Of a DNA stretch of 64,000 nucleotides, positions 26,476-38,500 are shown piece after piece. Made by a program: the position numbers and the translations under genes. This DNA comes from Cheiracanthium punctorium (lineage: Eukaryota; Arthropoda; Arachnida; Araneae; Cheiracanthiidae): the NCBI GenBank assembly GCA_038373885.1, contig JAWZYV010013563.1, positions 248,001 through 312,000 of the forward strand. The letters are read 5' to 3'. The notes under the pieces were generated by a model. That model saw only the letters and a list, made by a program, of their open reading frames with translations. It made no database searches and was not told where the DNA came from. The stretch's first letter is position 1. The number at the start of each line of letters is the position of its first letter.

Positions 26476-29400
26476 GAACACTTCCAAAAATGTATTTTAG
26501 ACTTGTTGAAAGGAAATAGTTTTCACGTAATTTTTGACGCAATACCAATTTTGCTAGTAGTTATTTATTTATTACAGAGGGAAAAATCTGGCAAAACAGG
26601 GTTCCCCCCCCGCCTTTTTTTTTTTTTTTAAATATTTTCCTTAGCGTGCGAAGCAACGTGAATAAAATTATTTCAGATTCTATTAAATGATAAATTAGTC
26701 TTTTATAGTTCCCAAAAATAGCTATTTTTTTTAATGTAAAAGAACTTTATTTTTTCAGAGCAAATTAACTATTTTTACAAGAAAAAAATATTTCTGGTAT
26801 AAAATATTAAACATTTCAATTCACATCAATAGTCTTAAAGTAGTGTTTCCACCGAATACTAATCAATCGACGAGTACTTCTCCAGCCGCAGTTCTTAAAA
26901 ATATTTTTGAAATTCACCCTGTCACCTTGAATCTAGTTATAGCGAAACCGTGCTGAAGAAAAAACAATGAGTTGCACAAGGATTGCTCTCTCATATTAGA
27001 AAGTCAAAACGAAATAAAACTAAAGAAATTTTATATTACATGCAGTTAACATGATATATTTAACATAATAAATTTTTCTTAAATATGGGTTGCAACAAGT
27101 ACATAATTTGATGTATAATTAAAATGTAACAAACCATATCCAACTCCAACACATATAAATCCTAAAATTAAAAATATTACTACCAAAATTAATCCGAACA
27201 TAATTTTCCGTGCTTTTTCAAGCAATCTTTATAAAAAGTCACAACTTTATTATCAAAGAATATTTTTCAGATCAAATTAGACAGTAAAAGTTGTTATTTA
27301 GAAAACCTCAATGAGTCACGGTTGCAGTCAATGGCGCAAAGAGAGATAAACGGGTTGCCACACACTGGACACGCTTCAGCTACAAAATAATAAACCAAAG
27401 AAAAGATAACGGCATTATGTAGCAGCAATTGCGAACAATGGGATACTCTATGAAAACATTAGGATGCGCGTTTTAACACAGGTAATATACTCCATCAAAC
27501 CTTATTCTCTATAGATATGGCAGAACGCCAAAATCGGATTAAAGTTTATATTTAAACCAGATTGTACTCCTTAAAAAAAGATAAAAAATAAAAGACTAAA
27601 CTTATTATCAAGCTTACTTTTTCAGGAATTAATAACACGCTTTTATACCATTTATATTGTTACCATGATTGTGCAATGCTTAAATCTTTTCAGCCGCGTT
27701 CACAATGCTTTAGAATGCGTACAATGAAAATTAACAGATTAAAATAATATTTTTGAATTATATATATTTTTAATATCACTTTTGAAAAAGTAAAGGTATA
27801 ATTTTAGAGGTTTAAAAGAGACATGCGTGAATTCATGCAAGAGAATGCGCTCACAATACAGGGAGGAAGGAGCTTTTAAATTGAATGCGAAGGTAATAAT
27901 AATAATAATAACAATAAGAATATTCGTTTAGTTATTAAACTCACCATCAAGTCATAAATCAATCTTACTGAAAAATATTTATATACAAAGCAATGTATAC
28001 CGTGTTTACTCGCGTAATAGTTGCACTTTTTTTGCCACTTTTTCATGGTGAAAGGTCTATGTGCGACTATTATGCGGGGAAAATTTACTACATAATATTG
28101 TAACTCTAATTTTTTTTTTTTTTCTGCTTCAAAAGGGAGGTGCGACTATTACGCGAGTTCATTTTTTCATTAAACGAAAATACTACGTAACAGAAAGAAG
28201 ATAAATTTCAGTTTCTCTAAATTAAACATTCAAACATTTAATAAAAATAATTATACGTAGTGTTATATCCTTTTCTTCTTGTTGAATACAGCCCTTTCAA
28301 CTGAATTAATAACACTGCATTTAAGTTTTAAATTTTATAAAAGAATTTTCCTGTTTTAATTTTTTTACAGTTTTTCCTCCCCCCCCCCCTTCTTTTCCTT
28401 CATGCTCCGTGATAACTGAGCAAACCAAACATAATATTAAACCCGATTCACATTTAACAGGAAAATGTTTAGCAACCTATAGAAGATTATTTAATGTTCA
28501 GAACGTGAAAAACCAAATAAACATTTAAACTTTGTTATCACTTTATTTTCAATTAATATGCTTGTTACAAGTTTAGAAAATATTAGCCATACAAAAATAC
28601 TTAAATAAATGTTTTACGCCGCTTTACGACAAGCTGAAAACTACATAAATAACAAATTCTAACGTTAAAAAAAAAGTTATGTGGTGTTATTGCCTGCATG
28701 AAGATTTGCACAATAAAGCGAAACGAAAAAAAGAATATTATAAAAAAAAAAACTATTTAAACACCTGAAGTACATTAATGCAATTATTCATCCTTCAAAC
28801 TTAGCGTATTAAATAATCACGATAACACTTCTCTGTAGTTTTGCCAAAGTCGCCAGATTTACATCGCCAAATCCGAATCTAATTAAAAATACGGAGGTTA
28901 CAGAAAATAAATACATAAAGCCTCAATAGGCCGTGAGAGAGAGAAAGAAAGAAAAGGAAACAGGCTCGTGATATCAAGCATTTTTTTTTCTATTCATTAC
29001 CGGATTTAAAAGGTTTGGGGGGAGGAGGGGGGGAGATTTAATAGTCCATGGTAAATTTTTACTGGCCTTTTATGGCGATTAGTGGCATGATTCCGTTTCA
29101 CGATACACAAATATATGTAACAACAAATGATTTAAGAAAAATCGCGTAATTGAACCATCGAATCTCAAAATCGACACTGCCAGTAGAATTTTATACTATT
29201 TATCTATGCTTGCGAATTAAAATAGAAATGTAGCTTTAAGATGACAGTAGCGTAAATTTTACAAACAAGTAAATGCAAAAAACAGCATTATTGGAATTTC
29301 TAGCACCATGTTTAGAACTTTAAAAACTTTTAGTTTTTTAAAACTGCCTGTTGAAGTATAGCAGATGTCATTGCTATGTTTTTTTTTCATAATAGCATGT

Positions 29401-32151
29401 TTAAAATTGAAAGGTAAATTCAGAATTTTAAGATGCGAAACAATAGTTTAGATATTCATTTTTCACATCTCATAAATCTAAGAAAATTACTATTTTGTAG
29501 AAATTTAAGTGATATTTAGAAGAAAAACGCAAAATACAAGTAAAGCTGTCACAAGTGTGTAATATGTAGCGAATATTATATCCTTAAGTAGCATTTTCGT
29601 AATTGTTGCACAGTAAAAATAGTATTCTTCTAAGCCAAATGGTACCAGCGAAATAAATTTTTATAATAAACTAATCTTGATTTTACACTCGCACATACAC
29701 GCCCTCTCTCTCAACGCACTGAATTATTTAGAAAAACCTGAAAGAGGTAGGTGAACTTTCAAGGAAAAAAGCCGCAGAACACAATAAATACTACTCCTTG
29801 CTCTTCACAATCCACTTTTATTTGAAATGCTCCCTGCCCAGTCTGGTATCAGCAAAAATTCAAATGGAAAGCTTAAAACTTCTCAGCAATAAATCTTCAA
29901 AAAGTATTCGACACGAATAAATAAGAAATATAAATAAATTCCTTAGTGCAATGTTTACAGCTGCTCCAGATATTACAGTTGTAGTCACACTTCTCGAGCA
30001 TTCTCTAAAACGAAACAGTTGGCTCACATGCATAATGCATACCTATATGTTCATTTTGTATTTTTTTATGTTTTCCTTTTCCGGATTTCTTTCTGTTGGC
30101 TTTGTAGCATAAATTGTTCAATAACTGCGTGTGTAAGTGTGTGTGTGTGAGAGAGAAGAATTATTTGCGTTCCGGTTAGGTCTTTCACATTTATTCTCTT
30201 TAATACACATCAAAATTATTGTTTCAGATTAGAGGATGCAGCATCCAAACACATCCAATTGCACGAATGTATTTTGAGTCATTTTCATGTATAATTTATC
30301 GATGACCAGTGTTATACGCAAAAGGAAGGCAGCTTTTTTTCTCTGGTCTAATTTCACTATTTCCTCTAACTTTGGATCTACCAAGATCGTTATTTACTTT
30401 TATTACTTCATTTTCTCTTTCATTTTTATTACAGACAGTACTGTGATAAAAAAAAAAATGGTTTTTAAAATAAAAGTATATTCCCTACTAGTATTATCAA
30501 ACTGAGAGCATTTTCCACAGAAATTAAATTCTAAAATTTTCTTAAGTAAACTGATAACTTTAGGTTGAATAAATAATAAATTATACTACTTGGAAAAAAA
30601 AAAGAAGAAGAAGAAGAAGAAAAAAATATTTTGACGAGTCAATACTTTTTAATATTTTTACAAAAATGGTCCAAAATTCAACTAATATTTCTTCTTTGTT
30701 GTTTCTATTCCCACACAGTAATTGAGGTCATCATACACTAAGAAAATAGAATGTTTGATTGATTAGACATTAAAAATTAACTTTATACAATTTTCATAAT
30801 ATTCGCAAAGCTAAATGAAAAACGCATAAAATCAAAATGAAAAACAATTCTACGCTGTTACGTGGTAGCAACAAATTAGATCTTCGCACATAAAATGTCA
30901 CGCCTAACATACTAGAAAATGGTCAAAAAATGGGGTCATCGAAGGAACAATGTCTAAATGAGCAAATGCAGCTGACAGTTGTAGAACGAAGTATTCCAAA
31001 AACAATGAAAAATGCTGAATAAGATGTTAATTCTTTTTAAGGAAAATTTTGCAATGGAAATAGATTTTCTGTAAGTATTTTCTGAATGAATAAAACTTTA
31101 GATATCGTTAGAAAAGGGGTATATTTCTTAGAATCTTGAACAAAAAAACAAAAAAAAAAAAATCTTATTTTTTTTAATTTGGAGATGGGGGGGGGGGATG
31201 GAGATGTTTGAAAAGTATTACTTTTTCAAGTGCAGCTACACTGGACAGAAAGTGTGGCAGCTTTGCCGAAATATTTTTAATTCACGAAGCTTTTGTTCTT
31301 AGTGTCAGTACTCTTTTGTTTCTGTGTTACAAGTTAATTAGCTTTCAATCATAATGAATGTGAAAGTATCTTTCCTCTTTGTGTATCGGAGTGGAAATTT
31401 CTTGTTGTTTGACAACTCGAGATCATTCAAATTTTTGAAGATGCTTGAGTTCCATTATTAAGAGATAAAGAATGACTTAACATTTTCACAGAGATCCACT
31501 GCCTGGATTCTTAATTCACTCATTTTACCAATTATCGAAAATATTCATACAAATTCTAAAATTTTTAAACGAAACTATTTCTTACCAATACAGGAACTAA
31601 TAAGATGCATACAGATACAAATTTACGATTAGTAAGTAATTATTAAAAATGTGTGACTCCATAAAGTTGCACACATTAACGGTGTAGTTAAAAAAAAATC
31701 AAATGATTTCGGTACATAAGTACAAATAAAGTAATTATGTCAGGTACTTCAAAGTTTTGCACTGTTTCTTTACAAGTTGTACGACATACTGAAATAAATG
31801 ATAAACCTGCATCAGTTTCAAAACTTTTAGAAAAATTCTTAAAAATCGGAAATTTTCGCAAAACGTGTCACTCTTTGAAAAATCTTGCAGCTCAGATCCA
31901 TGTTTAAGAATTTTTTCTGAAAATTTCACAAAAGGCACAGCTTTTTCGCTTATCACAGCGTGTAAACTGCTTATGAAGAACCATCTGGAATTATTTTGAG
32001 ACCATTGAGCTATTTATTTCAATTTGTGTACCAAGTCTAAAAACAGAGTTATTTTTCTTCGAACTACAGCCTTAAATGGAATTAACAAGTAGACGCGAAG
32101 TGTAGATGATAAAAATATTATGGTGGGAAATGTAATTTGATAAAGATTTGA
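26476..32151. other. No gene recognised apart from the 28008 element
   Basis: A+T-rich, with C11 at 28379..28389, G11 at 31187..31197, (AAG)n near 30600, (AAT)n near 27895 and a GT/GA microsatellite near 30128..30156. Open frames are short and compositionally random. Confidence 0.55.
28008..28158. mobile_element. Short inverted-repeat element with ACTCGCGTAATAG ends
   Basis: A 19-bp arm at 28008..28026 (ACTCGCGTAATAGTTGCAC) is matched inverted at 28140..28158 with one mismatch. A third, partial copy of the right arm (GTGCGACTATTATGCGGG) lies at 28061..28078. The middle contains a T16 tract. No target duplication is evident, so its class is unclear; a decayed MITE is the likeliest identity. 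Confidence 0.5.
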
Positions 32152-32159
32152 ACTGTAAC

Positions 32160-32333
32160 CAGGGGCGTAGCCAAGGGGGGGGGGGGTTAGAGGGGTCATA
32201 ACCCCCCCCCCATGAGAAATTTTTTGACATACAAAATGTATATTTTGCACTACATTATCACACATATGTATACATATATATGAGTTGCCGTAGTCGTAAC
32301 CCCCCCCATGAAAAATTTCTGGCAACGCCCCTG
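32160..32333 (-). mobile_element. Non-autonomous hAT-type element (MITE), CAGGGGCGTAGCCA family, copy 2
   Basis: The 174-bp element has termini CAGGGGCGTAGCCA and TGGCAACGCCCCTG (one mismatch) and an exact 8-bp duplication ACTGTAAC (32152..32159 and 32334..32341). It is inverted relative to the copy at 26310: its right end, read on the minus strand, repeats that copy's left end, including CAGAAATTTTTCATG, the G run, GTTACGACTAC and the ATATATGTATA stretch. A minus-strand open frame of about 100 codons spanning it is a by-product of the repeat and not a gene. Confidence 0.9.
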
Positions 32334-32563
32334 ACTGTAACATACTGACGCAGGTTTAAAATTTAGCCATGCTCTTTAGTAACATTTGAAATATACTGAA
32401 ACTAAATATTTAATATTACAGAACCCTAAAGGCCTTTTAGCTTTTCCAAAGAAATGCCATATCATTTAAGTGCTCCTTTAAAAACACACATATGTGATTT
32501 TTTTTAATTCCCCGATCATTTTCATTTTAATATAACAAAAATTAATATCTTTATAATAATCTT

Positions 32564-32600
32564 ATCGAATAATTATTATAATCTATAATAATTATTCGAT
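32564..32600. repeat. Perfect 17-bp inverted repeat with 3-nt loop
   Basis: ATCGAATAATTATTATA (32564..32580) is followed by ATC and then its exact reverse complement (32584..32600). It would extrude as a tight hairpin. No terminator or RNA gene context is visible. Confidence 0.9.
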
Positions 32601-35489
32601 TTAACAATACTTTCTTAGGTGCGAAGATATCTTTAGTAAATTCTATTTAATTAATTTAATAAGCATTTGATTAATTAAAAAAATATTACACGTTTTATTA
32701 ATGGCAAAAATGAAAGATGCGATAGTGAATTAAATGGTTAGAGCTGTAGGATAAACGCACAGTTTACGATCATGTAACTTGAACCGCTAATCGAACATTT
32801 TAGACTAATTTCTCTATTTCGTCATACAATCAACAAAACTGGGCAATCTGAATCATCAACACCTGATGAGTCAAAATCCCAAATGAATGGGAACAGTAGA
32901 ATCACCGCCGAATCAATAATTAATAATGGCCGACAGGTGCTTCGAACACATTAGTAAACAAATTAATGTTCCAGAACTGTCACGTATTGGTTGGCCTTGC
33001 AACTCGGCACACATTTAGTTTTTGAAATGTAGCTTTCTGCTAATTCTTGTAAGCGATAGCAACGCCATGGTTTATTTGACACAGAGAATATGAGTTACGA
33101 AAAAATTAAATTAAAAAGAGCCAGACAAAAGGGAACTTCGAAAAGAAGTGGAAATGAGCAGATACGTAGTCATAAAACACGTGAATTCGAAAGCAAAGTG
33201 AGACAGTATCTAGTAGTATGTATACATGAATAAAGTAGGAAATAATTTCTAATGCATGAATTATGAAAAAAAATTTCATTTCCGTATTGTAAGTGTGCTA
33301 ATTGATGGGACTTAATAAAGGTCCCAGGAAGGTATTCATATGACATCAAGTGGTGATGTATGGTGTGATTGTATGTGTAAGGGGTGGGAATTTTTTGAAA
33401 CTCTAGAAATCTGATCATGAAAGTAGTGAGGCATGCTCATTCCCAAAGCACCAAATTCCTTATTCTTAATGGATAATGGTTAAAAAAAAGACTTAAACAA
33501 CAATTTTAAAATATCTTAAAAAGAGTTAATAAAATTTAAAGCATTAATATTGTCATTTATTCATTCGTTGTTATTTCCATAACACCAGGTATCTACAACA
33601 GATATAAATAATACATCAACGAAAACAAGATGGAGAAAAGAAATTAATAATATCCTCTCATAAATTAATTAATTGCTACAATGCCATTATAGAAGTAATT
33701 ATTTCATATTACGAATAAATGTTGAACAAAATGACGATTATTAAAAGTAATGAACATTATTAATTATTACACTAATTTTTAATTACGTTAATACTAAACG
33801 TATGACGCATACAATTTTAAGGCAAAAATCCATTAATATTTTTACTCCGTTTAATGACAATTTATTGTTTATTGTTTTATAACAAATCATACTCTGGCTC
33901 TCCTTATTAAACCCCATTTCACATACTCACACATCTTTTCGTTCCGCAACATTATTTCTGCCCATTTCTTCGCGTAATCGCAAGCATATTCACAATGGAA
34001 AATGTTCCGCGATATTAGGTCAACAGTTTTTTTTTTTCCTCCCTTTCATGCAAGTATCAAGGTTAAAGGCAATGAAACCGGTTTCACATTTTGCCGTCAC
34101 GAAAAACGATATTGTAATCCAAATCAAATAAGAAGATTATATATTCGTTATTTAAATTGAAAAGAGGAGGGGGGGGGGACTTCCAAGGTAAATCGAATTA
34201 ATAAATTTGTCGGGTATTTAAAACTTAAATGTCTTTGAAAAGTAGCAAGGGAAATATATTCACCAATGTATTAAACAAATGCAACTAATCCCTCTCTCCC
34301 ACCCAAACAGAATTTTGTAATAACTTTTCTTTTCTTTCTCTCTCCTGTTCTGTTCCAAAGAGGCGGCTAAATCACACATTATTAATAATGAAAAAAAAAA
34401 TTATTTATTATACGAGCATGTCTGTACAGAATGAATTTGATATTCCTTTTGAAAATATAGTGCAGTTACCAGTTCCAAAGAATTATGATACTAAAAATAC
34501 ATAAATAAAGCATTAAAAGGTTGTTAACTAAACGCGTTTACACCACAAAATAGTTTTCACATATTTACTTTAAATATCATTGAGTGCATTTTAAAATGCA
34601 ACCAAGGAGTACAGATAGAAAGATAGGATGTGACATAATTTAACCATACATTTAAGGAATGTAAAATTTGAGATTATCTTTCATTTATTTTTTGCTACAA
34701 ATACTAATACAAGTTTAAATGGAAGTGGAATGATACAAAGCAACAAGCAGCCGTTACGTTCCAACCATGTGAATATCTAAAACAGTTTTTGAAGCGCACA
34801 TTCACCGAGCTATTTCCAATTTACATAGTATGATGAACGGTAGAGATAGCGAAACAACTGCAATCATTTGTATCTTAAAATACATCATCTGTACAAACAG
34901 CTGCTAGCTGCTATTGGCAGGATTTTTTTTTCTTAAGATATTCTATCAAGCCAAAAATGGGGACAAACTGTCACTCTCCTTATAAAATAAAATATTTATC
35001 TCCAATAAAATATCACTTTATATAAAAAAATGAATAAGAAAAATTTATGTAAATAGAACTTTTCACTTCGTTGAATAATATTTTAGAATTCATGCGTCTT
35101 TCAAAGCCGTAGTACCCTAATGTAATATCAGCAAAAATATTATAAATGTTAAAACTATTTTGATTCATCATTCAATTTTTGATAAAAATGTTTTTTATAC
35201 GCGTGAAATGACTGAAAAAATAATATTGCTTTAATAATACTAATGTAATGTAAAAATGTAACCCACATTAGAAATACATAAATATATCTTAACCTTTTGA
35301 CAAATTTGAAATGCATTTTTAATAAAGTATTCTTAATTGTTTTGTAGTCCATAAAAACAATCAATATCAAAACTGTTACAATAATTATCCGAACAAGCTT
35401 GGACAATAGCATGGACTAAAAACTCGACCCTTACTTTCTAATTAAATTAATATAGCAAATGCCACAAAAGAACAATCATCCACATTTTT

Positions 35490-35497
<8 letters not shown>

Positions 35498-35526
<29 letters not shown>
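35498..35526. repeat. Poly-T tract (29 nt)
   Basis: Uninterrupted T run, followed by GAGAAAG. No adjoining retroposon sequence recognised on the minus strand. Confidence 0.95.
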
Positions 35527-38500
35527 GAGAAAGATTATAAGGCGGGAAAATGTTTCTCTTTAAATTTAGAAAAGAGGAAATTTCAATTTAAAAGCATTTT
35601 CGGTTAGTAGGAAAACGTTAACTCAAGACTTAAAAGGACGGAAGAAGGGGATAACTTCAAGAAAAACTTTTTTTTTTTTTTTTAATCTGACGAGAAAATT
35701 AATTTTATCAAGTAACACAGTTAGTGAAAGTTTTTATTGGTGATCGCACTTGATACGACAGCTTTTATATATTGCGCGCACTACAAAATATTTTAAACAC
35801 TTCTATAACTAATGAATGTAAATGTACTTATAAACCGCAGAGTTTATGTTTAAAATATAGGTCATTAGTGTTTTAATTAGACACTTCCACTCGCTTGAAA
35901 GTTTTATGATAAAACTAAGAAAGACACTGTAACAGTATAAAAAATATGAATAGTATAGGTTATCACACATCAGCGAAGTACATATTTAGAAACAAGGAAA
36001 TTATAAGAATGTCTCTTTCAATGGAGGTCAAATTTCGGAATTAAGAAATAAGACACAGCTGATTGCAATCACGAAATGCAATTACAGCGCTTAAATAGTT
36101 AGTACGGAAATTATCAAATTATCATCTTTTTTTCCCCCTGATTAGATTAAAATATTGATTTCGTAACTTACTTACTTCAGATAAACATCCTTAACTTTAG
36201 ATTAAATTTGTGTTAATTCGATAATCAAAGTACATGAACTTTAAAGTTGCAACTCTTTACTTGCAATACTACTACTAATAATAATAACTATGATAATTAC
36301 TTTTTAAAAAAATTCAATTATTTGCAAGGAATAAGTCTTCAGTTAGCTTTCATAAAAAGCAAGTATTAAAATGTTTTTTAAAAAAAAAGTTTGTTTTAGA
36401 TTTTAACTTCAAAAAATATTTAAAAAATAATTTATAATTTATTTTTATTATAATTACATGGAAGAATAGAAAAGTAACATGGCCGTTTCCTCACAAGTTT
36501 AGGAATTACGTAAACAATCGGTGAATCAATGTCTTGATGCAAATCAAGGACGAATGAAAGGGGACGATGGAAGCGACCGCCCCTCCCCCACCCCCCTTGA
36601 GAAAAAAGAAATATTGTAAAATATAAATTATTTTACTTCCATAAAATGGATGTATACGTCAGTCTTCTAATTAACTGCCAGCCACCGACAAACTACCCCT
36701 TTCCCCCGACAAAAGTGTATTAATTCGCAGCTGATGCAAATAACATACAAAAACAAAATTATTTGTTGAATTGAGACGCACAGAATTACACAGTGCATGT
36801 AAAAATACATTAACAATGCAGGGAAGAATGGGCATTTCCGCTGGACTGAAAAACCAGTTATCGCTTGAACATGAAATCAATGCCAAGGGCAAGTTCTATA
36901 AGCAATACCAATGTTACGTAACTTTTTTGCTCACTATCTGTAAACTAAGAGCCATCCAAAATTAAATTCTCTGCTCCCTTCTCCCCCACCCTTCTACGAT
37001 ATACTTAATTTCAAAGTCATTAACATACTACGAAATCTGTAAGTCCCAGCGGATATCCGCAAACCAGTCAGAGAAAACACGTGCTCAATATCACACACAC
37101 TCTTTTGTTTAATCACTAAGCTAAAGCGATAAACAATTTATTTTGACAGACTTATTTCTCGATTCGTTCAGGGTTGCCAGAAGAGCGAATTTCTTTTTCC
37201 TATAAACTTTTTTCTTTGTTCAGCAAATAAAAATGGCTGGTTCTTCTTGGAAACGAAACATTTTCAATTATTACTTAGGAGAGTATTCTAAACGGGAAAA
37301 TATTCCACAATTGTTTTTTTCTAACTCTAGTCATTTCCGTGTGGTCTTTCTTTCTATAATCTAGTAGTTTCTTTTATAAATTTAAAATTCTCCCCCCTTT
37401 AATTATTTTCTTAAGTATGTATTAAAAGTACGTACCGAAAACATATTACACATGAAATACAGAGAACGAATATTTCATGCCTGAAAAAATAGGTAATGGT
37501 ACACATTAGATGTGTAAAAAGAGATGAGGATAATTTGCTTAAAAAAAAATAATAAAAATAAAAAACGAATTATTCAAAATTTATAATATGAAGAACTGTT
37601 TATGTAACTGACATTTAATTATTAGTTTGTAGCTCATGTTCAAAATTGTCGATCAGAATATTTATATAGTTGCTGCTATATATGAATTTAAAAAGATATA
37701 AGTAGGTTTTTTTTAAACGATTAAATTTTAAAGTTTTAAATATAACATTAAATTTTCTACTTCATTATTAGTTTTAAATATATACTCTCTCTTATAATTT
37801 TAATTAGCTATACCAACTAAAAATGAAGAATTATTTATTTTATTAATAATATTCATTTCATTAATACTGCTGTTTGCTAAATATGTCAAATAATATTCCG
37901 TTTCAGAATCTGGCATCACTTTTGTAATCTTAATTTTACTATTACCCTCTCATATTCTTGCAACACCGGTATTCCCCTTCTAGATTTTGTCAAAATTCGT
38001 ATTTGTATTCTTACTACCTCATGCATTCAATGCCACCTTTTTCTATAGCAGGATCGGGCCAATGTATGTGGAAAGAATATCTCTTTTGATATGTCACATC
38101 GCTGAAATCCTGCTATTTTTGTCGATTTCAATTTTCTGGGTGTGTTCCCTGATGAGTATCCCAGAGATCATAATTTCCATTCGTTTCTGTTTTAATCATG
38201 GCTCATGTTATTTCGATTTTCCACTTGCTTGTCCTTTTGTACTTTTTCTTATTAATTATATATATATAACTTTTTATAACTCTGTAGACGTGAGGAAGTT
38301 TATTTTTAAGCGTGAATATTTTTACCAATAGGCTCAAAGTTTCAACTATGAAAAAATTTTAAGAATTTTAACAGCGCAATATATTTAATAGCAAATTGTC
38401 AAATCAGGCAAATTTTTTTTATATGTATTTTGAACTATTTTAAAATTATTCTTCAAAAAATTGAAAGCTGGTGGTCAGTAATTGTTATAAGTTCAATAAT

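Noticed and set aside
26334..26548. Open frames on both strands
   Set aside because: They run through the G-run-rich MITE and its target duplication.
32014..32343. 109-codon minus-strand frame
   Set aside because: More than half of it is the hAT MITE at 32160..32333; a similar peptide arises from the copy at 26310. Not a host gene.
37987..38331. 114-codon plus-strand frame, hydrophobic, membrane-like
   Set aside because: The T-rich strand of A+T-rich DNA gives Phe/Leu/Ile-rich frames by chance; no motif, homologue or splice signals recognised.
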